Assembly (NCBI GenBank): GCA_021846005.1
Contig: JAJZIZ010000015.1
Span: 1 to 14,752, forward strand
Length of the DNA: 14,752 nt
Origin: Microcaldota archaeon
GTDB lineage: Archaea > Micrarchaeota > Micrarchaeia > Micrarchaeales > CABMGC01
Reading direction: 5' to 3'
Part shown: positions 6,946 through 13,039 of the stretch, in pieces
How the letters are laid out: each line of letters starts with the position of its first letter
How positions within the stretch are numbered: position 1 is the stretch's first letter
Made by a program: the position numbers and the translations under genes
The notes under the pieces: model-generated
What the model was told of the DNA's origin: nothing
The model's database searches: none
The model's input: only the letters and a program-made list of their open reading frames with translations

Positions 6946-7896
6946 TCACATTATCCCATATGATTTGTAGAACGAGACAGCTGCGCCTGCCGCAGAATAG
7001 TCGGTGGATATGCCCATTGCGTTGGCTACCTTGATTATTTTATCAAGTGCTGCTTCCTGTCCTATTGCCTTTATGAAGTATATTGCTGCAAGATAGAAGA
7101 CATGTGCGCTTGTATGAAGGCCCTGCAGCGACTCGGCCACCTGCTTGCTTATCTTCAGGTCAGTCGCATTCATTACCTCAGTTATGTTTTCCAGGCTTGT
7201 TTCCTTTCCAGAGTAGGTTAACAGGCCGATTATGGCAAGGCAGCGCAGAAGCTCATTGTCATCGTATCCGGCAGTCTGCTCGCTGCCCAATATCAGATCT
7301 ATCTGCATTGATACGAAATCGGAAGTCAGTGCCGATAGAGAGAATATCATCTGTGCCATCTTGTTGAATATCACCGAAGTCTCCCTTTCCGGCGCAGGTA
7401 TCTCATATGAGACATCGCCGCCGCTGAATTCCTTGAAGTACTGGATGGCACGGCCTGCAAGCCCGATATCTGGATTCATTTTCATTGAGGCCATTACCAG
7501 CGAGATATTGCCTATGTCAGGCTCCTTTCCTATTGAAATGAGAAAATATATGGAATTCAGGTATATGCCATAATTGTCATAATGCATGTGGCCCATTCTT
7601 TCAAGCAGTTTAGAATCAGGAGATATGCCCACTGAGCGCAGAAGTGATGTTATCTCATCCTGGCTTATGTATTTGCAGGTGAATGTCAGTGCGCCCAAGG
7701 CAAAAAAATAGTCAAGAAGATCTATGCCTGTCTCGGTGTGGACCCCTTTAGCCTCAATCGCCGTCCTCAACTCCTTGAGGAAGAGTATCGCTTTTGCCTT
7801 TGAGCCGGAAGAGACTGCCTTTTTGAGTATATCGCCTATTTCGGAGCGGCTGCGGCGCTGTGCCATATTGACAGGGATAGATTCAACCAAACACAC
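6946..7896 (-). CDS. Protein of four repeats resembling the ribosomal stalk P1/L12 N-terminal domain
   Basis: I do not know a named family for this 316-residue protein. Four segments of about 45 residues share one pattern: a hydrophobic helix, then G(K/Q)E or an equivalent turn, an (E/D)(N/K)I helix, a small loop with Pro/Ser/Asp, and a final helix. They lie near residues 60-103, 111-155, 215-260 and 265-313; for example YFLISIGKEPDIGNISLVM, GLLTYSGKETSLENITEVM and YFIKAIGQEAALDKIIKVA. The pattern closely resembles the N-terminal dimerisation domain of archaeal/eukaryotic P1/P2 (aL12), whose consensus has AGKEITEENI. The Ala/Gly hinge and acidic C-terminal tail of real P1 are absent. A fifth, weaker unit may lie at 172-205. 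The GTG at 7896 gives a leader of about 16 nt from the TATA box at 7935-7942; the ATG at 7866 is the alternative. A ribosome-associated or scaffold role is inference. Confidence 0.75.
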   Translation of the reverse strand: MCLVESIPVNMAQRRSRSEIGDILKKAVSSGSKAKAILFLKELRTAIEAKGVHTETGIDLLDYFFALGALTFTCKYISQDEITSLLRSVGISPDSKLLERMGHMHYDNYGIYLNSIYFLISIGKEPDIGNISLVMASMKMNPDIGLAGRAIQYFKEFSGGDVSYEIPAPERETSVIFNKMAQMIFSLSALTSDFVSMQIDLILGSEQTAGYDDNELLRCLAIIGLLTYSGKETSLENITEVMNATDLKISKQVAESLQGLHTSAHVFYLAAIYFIKAIGQEAALDKIIKVANAMGISTDYSAAGAAVSFYKSYGIM

Positions 7897-7934
7897 ACCA
7901 TTATCTTGCTACGAATATTACTTACCCAGAATAT

Positions 7935-7942
7935 TTTATATA
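7935..7942 (-). promoter_or_regulatory. TATA box of the P1-like repeat gene
   Basis: Minus-strand TATATAAA lies in an AT-rich context between the nuclease stop codon and the GTG at 7896. It predicts a start near 7912 and a leader of about 16 nt, which favours the GTG over the ATG at 7866. The gene therefore seems to be transcribed separately from the nuclease gene upstream. Confidence 0.5.
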
Positions 7943-7983
7943 GATTACAGAGAAAATGAATTTTGCCAGTTGGCTGGCGCAGA

Positions 7984-8958
7984 TCAGCACGTGGCATGCC
8001 ACGAAGCAGGTATATTGTTGTTGAAAACCTCGGCGTTGTATCCGTTTTTTGCCAGGTTCTTTGCAAAAATCCCTGCGCTCTTATGGCTCCCTCTCGTGTA
8101 TATTTTCGACGGAGAGCATGCGCTTACATACTCGAGCGCCTGCTTGAAGTCGGCATGGTCGCTAAGTGGGAACTGGGCATATGTACCCATATAAAAATTC
8201 TTTGCGAAGCCGCTTGCGACTGCAGTATAGACGCGCTTGTTGTAGGCGCCTGAAAGCCTGGATGCAAGCTCCCTGAAATTAGACATGCTGCTTATGCCCA
8301 GAAAATTGCGGCCCAGTGCGGATTCGAACTCGGATTCATCGTTGTCTATTGAGAGATATTCAAGATTTACTCCGTTCCTTGAGTAGAGGCCGTTTACGGC
8401 GGATATTTTCTTGTCGACTATCGGACAGATGCCTATCTCATTTGCTATGTGATTTATCTCCTGTGCCTTGCCCAGGGCATAGGAACTGAATAGGACTATT
8501 CCCTTTTCCAGCGCGGACTTCATGAATTTTTGTATCGAGAGGATTATCTCCTGCCTATCGCCGAAAATGTCTCCGGGATCGGGATATGTCGAGTCGATTA
8601 TGAGTATGTCTGCCTCTTTGAGGTCTATGCGTTCGGCCACCGGCAGATTGTCCATCTGATAGTCCCCGCTGTAGAGTATGGACGCCCCAAGCTCCTCTGA
8701 AGCGGCATAGAGTTGTTTTGAACCGAGGATATGGCCTGCGTTTGGAAGTTCAACTCCCGGAATGCCTTCGGCAAGCTCGATCTTCTTCCTGCTGTCCCGG
8801 GTCTCGACCAATTCCTTGGTTATCCTGCTCGCTATTACCTTCCTGCTTTTCCTTATTCCCGAGATATGGTCAGAATGCGCGTGGGAGACAAAATTCACAG
8901 TAGATTCCGGATCCCAGCAGTCTATAGCTACAAGATTGCCGTTTATGCTGACAGCCAT
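7984..8958 (-). CDS. Short metallo-beta-lactamase/beta-CASP nuclease (COG1236-like)
   Basis: This is a predicted metal-dependent RNA or DNA nuclease of the beta-lactamase fold. Counted from the ATG at 8958 (324 residues), it shows the metal motif HAHSDH (26-31), GHILGS (75-80), SGDY (97-100), DSTY (122-125), a beta-CASP motif SSYALGKAQE (about 158-167), LSDHADF (265-271), and a final SH (291-292) near the expected last metal-ligand position. At this length it lacks the KH domains of the archaeal CPSF-type nucleases (over 600 residues). Short homologues include both mRNA-processing-type exonucleases and the bacterial ligase-associated DNA exonuclease, so the substrate is open. The frame extends to a GTG at 8973, but the TATA box at 8990-8998 predicts a start near 8968, which favours the ATG. 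The gene diverges from trxB. Confidence 0.85.
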   Translation of the reverse strand: MAVSINGNLVAIDCWDPESTVNFVSHAHSDHISGIRKSRKVIASRITKELVETRDSRKKIELAEGIPGVELPNAGHILGSKQLYAASEELGASILYSGDYQMDNLPVAERIDLKEADILIIDSTYPDPGDIFGDRQEIILSIQKFMKSALEKGIVLFSSYALGKAQEINHIANEIGICPIVDKKISAVNGLYSRNGVNLEYLSIDNDESEFESALGRNFLGISSMSNFRELASRLSGAYNKRVYTAVASGFAKNFYMGTYAQFPLSDHADFKQALEYVSACSPSKIYTRGSHKSAGIFAKNLAKNGYNAEVFNNNIPASWHATC

Positions 8959-8989
8959 GATTTCGCCATTCACAAATCAGATATCAAAC

Positions 8990-8998
8990 TTTATATAG
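8990..8998. promoter_or_regulatory. Shared divergent TATA box for the nuclease gene and trxB
   Basis: CTTTATATA on plus reads TATATAAAG on minus. It is the only TATA-like element in the short space between the two divergent genes. On plus it predicts a start near 9019 (leader about 12 nt to the TTG at 9031). On minus it predicts a start near 8968 (leader about 10 nt to the ATG at 8958). The plus side has the better BRE-like sequence (CAAAC). Confidence 0.5.
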
Positions 8999-9030
8999 GT
9001 GCATAGGCAAAATTAGTTATTGGTGTCATA

Positions 9031-9975
9031 TTGGCTGAAAAGATTATAATCATCGGTTCGGGGCCTGCCGGGCTTTCTGCAGCGGTGTATGCCGCAAGGG
9101 AAGGGTTCGAGCCGCTGGTCATTGCAGGTTCTGCAGGAGGAGGACAGCTTGAGCTTACAACAGTAGTGGAAAACTTCCCGGCGTTTCCGGAAGGAATAAT
9201 GGGGCCTGAACTTGTATCCAAAATGAAGACACAGGCAGAAAAATTCGGCACCAGATTTGTCTATGATGACCTTTCAGATATAGACATTTCCTCAAGGCCG
9301 TTTAAGGCGGTTGCAGGAGGCAGAAGCTATGAGGCAGAAAGCATAATAATTGCGACAGGGGCAAAGGCCAAGACACTGGGCATAGAGTCCGAAAATAATT
9401 TTATAGGCAGGGGAGTTTCGACATGCGGCACATGCGATGGGCCTTTCTTCAAGAACAAGAATGTCATAGTAGTAGGAGGGGGGGACACCGCGATGGAAGA
9501 TGCGAATTTCATAACCAAGTTTGCAGAAAGCGTAACCATAGTGCATAGAAGGAACGAATTCAAGGCCAGCAAGATAATGCAGGAGAAGATCTTTTCAAAC
9601 AGCAAGATAAAGATAATGTGGGATTCCGAGATCATAGAAATTCTTGGGGCAGAAAAGGTTAATGCGGTAAAACTTAGAAATACCAAAAGCGGTGAAATCA
9701 CCCAGATGGCCATAGATGGAGTCTTCATCGCGATAGGCCATTCGCCAAACACGGAAGTTTTCAGGGGAAAATTCAAGCTTGACGAAGCAGGATACCTTGT
9801 GACAAGCGAGGAGGTCCTGACCGAGACAGAAGGAATTTACGTTGCAGGAGATGTTTCCGACAAGGTCTATAGGCAGGCTGTGACCGCAAGCGCCAGCGGA
9901 GTGAAATGCGCCCTGCGCGCCAGGGAGTACCTTCTTGATCTCAATTACAGAAAAGAGCGCGAAGGCAAGAACTGA
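9031..9975 (+). CDS. trxB: Thioredoxin reductase, FAD-dependent
   Basis: Transfers electrons from NAD(P)H through FAD and a Cys pair to thioredoxin-like proteins in the cytoplasm. The 314 residues have the normal length and order: FAD-binding GSGPAG (9-14), ATG at 108-110 closing the first FAD domain, the redox pair C132-G-T-C135 followed by DG, the nucleotide-binding GGGDTA (149-154) and HRRNEFK (172-178), and the C-terminal FAD motif YVAGDVSD. The pair is CGTC instead of the common CATC, and the final basic residue of HRRxxxR is Lys, so NADPH preference is not assured. The start is TTG at 9031, supported by GGTG at 9022-9025 and by the absence of any in-frame ATG upstream. It is convergent with dinB, 65 bp away, and followed by a T7 run at 10010-10016 that may end the transcript. 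Confidence 0.93.
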   Translation: MAEKIIIIGSGPAGLSAAVYAAREGFEPLVIAGSAGGGQLELTTVVENFPAFPEGIMGPELVSKMKTQAEKFGTRFVYDDLSDIDISSRPFKAVAGGRSYEAESIIIATGAKAKTLGIESENNFIGRGVSTCGTCDGPFFKNKNVIVVGGGDTAMEDANFITKFAESVTIVHRRNEFKASKIMQEKIFSNSKIKIMWDSEIIEILGAEKVNAVKLRNTKSGEITQMAIDGVFIAIGHSPNTEVFRGKFKLDEAGYLVTSEEVLTETEGIYVAGDVSDKVYRQAVTASASGVKCALRAREYLLDLNYRKEREGKN

Positions 9976-10009
9976 ACAAGGATATTGTTTTGCCTCTTGG
10001 CGACTATTC

Positions 10010-10016
10010 TTTTTTT
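10010..10016 (+). terminator. T-tract terminator of trxB
   Basis: A run of seven T residues on the coding strand, 35 bases after the trxB stop codon, suits archaeal U-tract termination. The symmetric tandem repeat at 10026-10051 follows and may contribute. Confidence 0.4.
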
Positions 10017-10025
10017 CTGCAGTGT

Positions 10026-10051
10026 TTTCAATTGAAAATTTCAATTGAAAA
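10026..10051. repeat. Perfect tandem 13-bp palindromic repeat between trxB and dinB
   Basis: TTTCAATTGAAAA occurs twice in direct succession (10026-10038, 10039-10051). Each unit is centred on the palindrome TTTCAATTGAAA, and the first extends to a 14-bp perfect palindrome (10025-10038). The second unit includes the dinB stop codon (10041-10043) and the codons for its last residues. It could be a bidirectional terminator, a protein-binding site or a replication-slippage duplication. Confidence 0.7.
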
Positions 10052-11102
10052 GCAGCTTCTGGTTCTTGTAGTCCTGAAGCCCTGAAACCCGCACCCCTAT
10101 CTTTCTAATTTTCTTGGTGCGATCCACATTTTCGAGGTATATTTCAACGGCAGTCTTGGCTATCTCGCCAGGCAGGCCGGTTGGCCTTATGCTCCGGCTG
10201 TGCATATGCTCAGTGAAGTCCATGTACCTGAGTTTCAATGTTACCGACTTGAAAGAGAATTTCTTGGCTGAGACATCCTTGCCTAACGATGCCGAGAGCT
10301 CCTTTATTGATTTGATTACTTCGCTGTCGTCCTTGGTATCTTTTCCGAATGTGTATTCCTTGCCTATTGATTTGATTTCGTAATTCTCCACAACTTCTCT
10401 CGGGTCTATGCAGTTTGAGAGATTGTGCAGCTCTATTCCGAATGAGTCGAATTCATCCATTAAGGCCATCACATTGACCTTGGATAGGTCGCCTATGGTT
10501 TTATAGCCCATTTTTTCTAGCCGCTCGCGCGTCTTTGCGCCGACGCCGTAGAGCTCCCCCACCGGCAGCGGCCACATAAATTCCTTGGACTCGGCCTCGC
10601 CTACGAACTTTATGCCGTTGGGTTTTGCCTTTTCGCATGCCATTTTTGCAACAAGCTTTGTGCTGCTTATGCCTATCGAGCATGGAAGCATTGCCTCCGA
10701 CGATATTGCAGCCTTTACTTTTTCGGCGAGGCGGAGCGCCTCGTCATGATTTGATACTTTCAAAGAAACGTCGATAAAGAACTCGTCGATGCTTACCTGT
10801 TCGGCTGCGCCGGAAAAACGTTTTATTATGGATAATGCCTCGTTGGATTTGCGCTCGTAATAAGAGTAATCCATCGGAAGATATTCAGCTTCGGGTGCTA
10901 TCTTGTACGCTGACGAGATAGGCATTGCGCTGTGTATGCCCAGTTTTCTTGCGACATAATTGCAGGTCATGACGACTCCGCGGCCCCTGCCGCCTTTGGG
11001 ATCTGCGCCGACTATAGTAGGCCTTGATTTCAGCTCAGGGCGCTTTATCTCTTCGCACGCGGCGAAGAAATAATCCATGTCTATCAGCATAATAGTGCGC
11101 AT
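10041..11102 (-). CDS. dinB: Y-family DNA polymerase IV (Dpo4/DinB)
   Basis: A translesion polymerase that copies past damaged bases with low fidelity. From the ATG at 11102 the protein has 353 residues, almost exactly the length of Sulfolobus Dpo4. Motifs: LIDMDYFF (catalytic D8, D10 and steric-gate F13), YSYYERKS (79-86), SIDE (104-107, catalytic D106 and E107), a lysine-rich thumb entry AKPNGI, a helix-hairpin-helix around VGAKTRERLEKMGYKTIGDL, and a little-finger domain to the end. The frame extends upstream to 11249, but that stretch is Arg-rich, lies inside the AMMECR1 gene and is not conserved in the family. An AGGTG site five bases before the ATG at 11102 confirms the shorter form. 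The C-terminal QKLLFN could be a degenerate PCNA-binding motif. It follows the AMMECR1 gene by 23 nt, so the two are probably co-transcribed. Confidence 0.95.
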   Translation of the reverse strand: MRTIMLIDMDYFFAACEEIKRPELKSRPTIVGADPKGGRGRGVVMTCNYVARKLGIHSAMPISSAYKIAPEAEYLPMDYSYYERKSNEALSIIKRFSGAAEQVSIDEFFIDVSLKVSNHDEALRLAEKVKAAISSEAMLPCSIGISSTKLVAKMACEKAKPNGIKFVGEAESKEFMWPLPVGELYGVGAKTRERLEKMGYKTIGDLSKVNVMALMDEFDSFGIELHNLSNCIDPREVVENYEIKSIGKEYTFGKDTKDDSEVIKSIKELSASLGKDVSAKKFSFKSVTLKLRYMDFTEHMHSRSIRPTGLPGEIAKTAVEIYLENVDRTKKIRKIGVRVSGLQDYKNQKLLFN

Positions 11103-11107
11103 GCATG

Positions 11108-11112
11108 CACCT
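11108..11112 (-). promoter_or_regulatory. Ribosome-binding site fixing the dinB start
   Basis: Minus-strand AGGTG, complementary to the archaeal 16S rRNA 3' end, sits five bases before the ATG at 11102. It lies in the gap after the AMMECR1 stop codon and argues against the longer frame reaching 11249. Confidence 0.6.
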
Positions 11113-11125
11113 GAAACAGAAGCAG

Positions 11126-11740
11126 TTACAGGAATATCTCTTCTACGTCGCCGTGAGGCTCCTTCTCCAGGAATATCTGCGCGTGGAACTGGTAGAGCTT
11201 GGCTTTTGGATTTTTCCAGGATGACGGCGGAAGGCCTGCGTCTGCACATAGTTCATGCAGAAACTCCTCAGGCATGGAAAATCTGTTTGTGTTCTCGATG
11301 AATGCGAAGCCTTCATTGTATCCGAACTGAAGCGCAAGCCCTGCTGTCTTCGACTTGATTTCGTTTCTTATCTTGGATATGTTCCTGCTTTTTATTTCCT
11401 TGACTTTGGTTATAATGCCAAGAGCTATGACTATGTCCCCGAATTCCATATGCGAAACAGGAACAAAGCTGCCATTGCTGGAAGCATATAATGCCAGCTG
11501 CGGAATTGTCTTCTTGAGAGGAAGCTCGCTGTCCACCAGGCACGCATGTCCTCTTTTCGACTCGGTAGGATAGTGCATTATCCGCACGAATGCCCCATGC
11601 TTGCCGTTAAACTCCCCCAGGCTTTCTGCAAGCATCTCCTGCTTGAATTCAGGAGACATTATGCTGAGCTCTATCGCTTCCCTTGCAGCTTTTACCAGTT
11701 TTGTCCCATCATTCAAAGAATAAACACCCTCCACGCCCAC
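11126..11740 (-). CDS. AMMECR1-domain protein lacking the RGCIG signature
   Basis: AMMECR1 proteins (COG2078) are widespread in archaea and eukaryotes; their biochemical activity is not settled, and in many prokaryotes they are linked to Memo and radical SAM proteins. The 204 residues follow the family order: an N-terminal helix KLVKAAREAIE (14-24), HGAFVRI (48-54), ELPLKKTIPQLALYAS (72-87), FVPVS (92-96), VIALGIITKVKEI (104-116), a central domain with G-L-A-L (134-137) and FGYNEGF (139-145), PEEFLHELCADAGLP (157-171), W175, and a closing FHAQIFLEKE (185-194). The hallmark LRGCIG is replaced by KRGHACL (62-68), so its invariant Cys is a His and a Cys lies two residues later. The start is GTG at 11740; a weak TATA-like element at 11761-11770 would make the mRNA leaderless. 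It precedes dinB by 23 nt in the same direction. Confidence 0.8.
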   Translation of the reverse strand: MGVEGVYSLNDGTKLVKAAREAIELSIMSPEFKQEMLAESLGEFNGKHGAFVRIMHYPTESKRGHACLVDSELPLKKTIPQLALYASSNGSFVPVSHMEFGDIVIALGIITKVKEIKSRNISKIRNEIKSKTAGLALQFGYNEGFAFIENTNRFSMPEEFLHELCADAGLPPSSWKNPKAKLYQFHAQIFLEKEPHGDVEEIFL

Positions 11741-11760
11741 CTAATATAGTGATGCGATAA

Positions 11761-11770
11761 GATATTTAGA
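11761..11770 (-). promoter_or_regulatory. Possible TATA box of the AMMECR1-dinB operon
   Basis: Minus-strand TCTAAATATC is the best TATA-like element upstream of the GTG at 11740 and is centred about 26 bp from it, predicting a leaderless or nearly leaderless transcript. A second, CTATATTA, at 11743-11750 is too close unless translation begins further downstream. Confidence 0.35.
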
Positions 11771-11859
11771 ATTTGTCAAAATATTCGATTACTCAGGAAA
11801 CTTATAATTGCAGGGAATCCGGAGGGGAGCCGTAAATTGCAGCGTGACAAAAATGCAAA

Positions 11860-11894
11860 AGGCAGTTGCTGCTGCCTGCGCAGAGATGATGCGC
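11860..11894 (-). terminator. Terminator of the L7Ae-S28e-L24e operon
   Basis: After the L24e stop codon the minus strand forms two small hairpins: GCGCA/TGCGC (11890-11894 with 11878-11882) and then AGGCAG/CTGCCT (11872-11877 with 11860-11865, six-base loop). The second is followed on the minus strand by TTTTGCATTTTTG, giving the layout of an intrinsic terminator. Confidence 0.55.
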
Positions 11895-11925
11895 TAACGA
11901 GTTCTTTTGAAGCATCTTGAAGATA

Positions 11926-12096
11926 TCAGGAAGCCTTGGGTTTAGGCTTTGCCTTCCTTATTTTGAGCTTGCGGTTGTGATCCAGATTCAGCTTCTTGCA
12001 CCTGTTTGTGCAGTAGTATCTGGTTGTGCCGTTGCGGCTCACGAATGCAAAGCCTGTTCCCTTCTCTATTTCATTTAGGCAGTATGAACATTTCAT
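11926..12096 (-). CDS. rpl24e: Ribosomal protein L24e (eL24)
   Basis: A 56-residue zinc-binding protein of the large ribosomal subunit. The sequence begins MKCSYC and continues to YYCTNRCKK, giving the family's four zinc ligands C3, C6, C29 and C33; FAFVSRNGTTRYYC is a recognisable L24e stretch. The C-terminus is short and basic (KLKIRKAKPKPKAS), as in archaeal forms that lack the eukaryotic extension. It starts 10 nt after the S28e stop codon, so it is the last gene of the L7Ae-S28e-L24e operon, a conserved archaeal order. In many archaea ndk and infB follow; here they do not, because a terminator and an opposite-oriented context follow instead. Confidence 0.93.
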   Translation of the reverse strand: MKCSYCLNEIEKGTGFAFVSRNGTTRYYCTNRCKKLNLDHNRKLKIRKAKPKPKAS

Positions 12097-12106
12097 CTAA
12101 AGCAAC

Positions 12107-12445
12107 TCATCTTGCGACTATTCTCTTGTCTTCTCTGCTTGTGTCAGGCAGGCGTATTATGTCCCCTTTCTTGATTCTTCCGGAGAAATTCCTCCTGATA
12201 ACCCTGCCCTTGTCTCTGCCTTCCATGATTTTGCATAAGGCCTGCTTTATCTCGCCATATATTCCGGTGCGGTTCTTCTCCACTCCGACTATTTCTGCAA
12301 GAAAGCCTTCAAACCTCGCATTCTCCCCCGAGGGAGCTTTCTGCTGGGTTACGCCTTGGCTTGTGCCTGCAGATTCCTTTGCGGAATCACTAGGCTTTGC
12401 CGGCTTTGGCTCGATTGCTTTTTCCTTGGCGGTTTCAGCTGCCAT
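12107..12445 (-). CDS. rps28e: Ribosomal protein S28e (eS28) with N-terminal extension
   Basis: Small-subunit ribosomal protein with an OB-fold beta barrel near the mRNA exit and decoding platform. The family core runs from about residue 44 to 112: FLAEIVGVEKNRTGIYGEI, then the highly conserved MEGRDKGRVIRRN (74-86), GDIIRLPDT and a basic C-terminus. Archaeal S28e is normally about 70 residues, and the extra 43 residues at the front are rich in Ala, Lys, Glu, Pro and Ser with no clear fold. The ATG at 12445 has GTGAT about six bases upstream, so the extension appears to be translated. It begins 17 nt after the L7Ae stop codon and ends 10 nt before L24e, in one operon. Confidence 0.92.
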   Translation of the reverse strand: MAAETAKEKAIEPKPAKPSDSAKESAGTSQGVTQQKAPSGENARFEGFLAEIVGVEKNRTGIYGEIKQALCKIMEGRDKGRVIRRNFSGRIKKGDIIRLPDTSREDKRIVAR

Positions 12446-12462
12446 CTATTATCACTTGGGGA

Positions 12463-12936
12463 TTATTTCTGTGGTTCTGCTGGAGCCTCCTTCTCTTTTG
12501 GAGCTTCAGAGTTTGCCTCCTTCTTTGGCTTGTGCTCCTTTGGAGCATGCTCTTTCTTCTGCTCGTGAACTTCCTTCTTTTCCTCAGGCTGCACCTTTCC
12601 GGTTGTCATGCCTGCTATGCTCTTTATCGCAGATTCTGCTTCTCCGGCCTTTTCTATGGCGACCGCAGAGCATGGCACATTTATGCCGACTGCCTTTCCA
12701 AGATCGAGCTTTGTAGGAACATAAGAATATGTTATCTTCTTCTGGTCGCACAGTTTAGGTATGTGCATCAGGATTTCCTGCGGTTCGACGTCTTCTGCCA
12801 TAACCACTAGTGAAGCAAGGCCGCGCTCGACGCTCTTGGTGACTTCGTTTACTCCCTTCCTTACTGTTCCGCTCTGCCTTGAGAGCCTTACTGCTTCAAG
12901 TGCCTTGTCCGATATTTCTTTCGAAGATTTAGCCAT
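12463..12936 (-). CDS. rpl7ae: Ribosomal protein L7Ae (eL8) with C-terminal tail
   Basis: L7Ae binds kink-turn RNA in the large subunit, in box C/D and H/ACA guide RNPs and in RNase P. The core (about 1-116) is typical: SGTVRKGVNEVTKSVERGLASLVVMAEDVEP (22-52) holds the RNA-contacting residues around KGVNEV, followed by KKITYSYVPTKLDLGKAVG (66-84) and the C-terminal helix to about 110. About 41 residues follow (117-157), an unusual low-complexity tail of Lys, Glu, Pro, Ala and several His; archaeal L7Ae normally stops near 120. The ATG at 12936 has GAGGT six bases upstream (12943-12947). It leads the operon with S28e and L24e. Confidence 0.95.
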   Translation of the reverse strand: MAKSSKEISDKALEAVRLSRQSGTVRKGVNEVTKSVERGLASLVVMAEDVEPQEILMHIPKLCDQKKITYSYVPTKLDLGKAVGINVPCSAVAIEKAGEAESAIKSIAGMTTGKVQPEEKKEVHEQKKEHAPKEHKPKKEANSEAPKEKEAPAEPQK

Positions 12937-12982
12937 GGTGATACCTCATCTCATTGGTTTAACTTAACTATTGCTCAGAAGA

Positions 12983-12990
12983 ATATTAAA
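12983..12990 (-). promoter_or_regulatory. TATA box of the L7Ae operon
   Basis: Minus-strand TTTAATAT, preceded by the purine-rich CAAAGG, predicts a start near 12960 and a leader of about 24 nt that contains the GAGGT ribosome-binding site. It lies in the 103-bp gap after the small unknown gene. Confidence 0.5.
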
Positions 12991-13039
12991 GCCTTTGTAT
13001 TACGGCGCAGTTGAAAAGAATGCAGGTTAGCCATAGCCA

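Noticed and set aside
8959..8973. GTG at 8973 as the nuclease start
   Set aside because: The only TATA box predicts transcription beginning near 8968, downstream of this codon; the ATG at 8958 fits better, though the five-residue difference does not alter the assignment.
11103..11249. Upstream extension of the DNA polymerase IV frame by 49 Arg-rich codons
   Set aside because: It lies inside the AMMECR1 gene, has no family counterpart, and an AGGTG site directly precedes the ATG at 11102, which gives the normal Dpo4 length.
11126..11740. AmmeMemoRadiSam system formed by the AMMECR1 protein and the radical SAM enzyme
   Set aside because: The radical SAM protein is a clear Tes-family lipid enzyme 7 kb away on a separate transcript, and no Memo protein is present.
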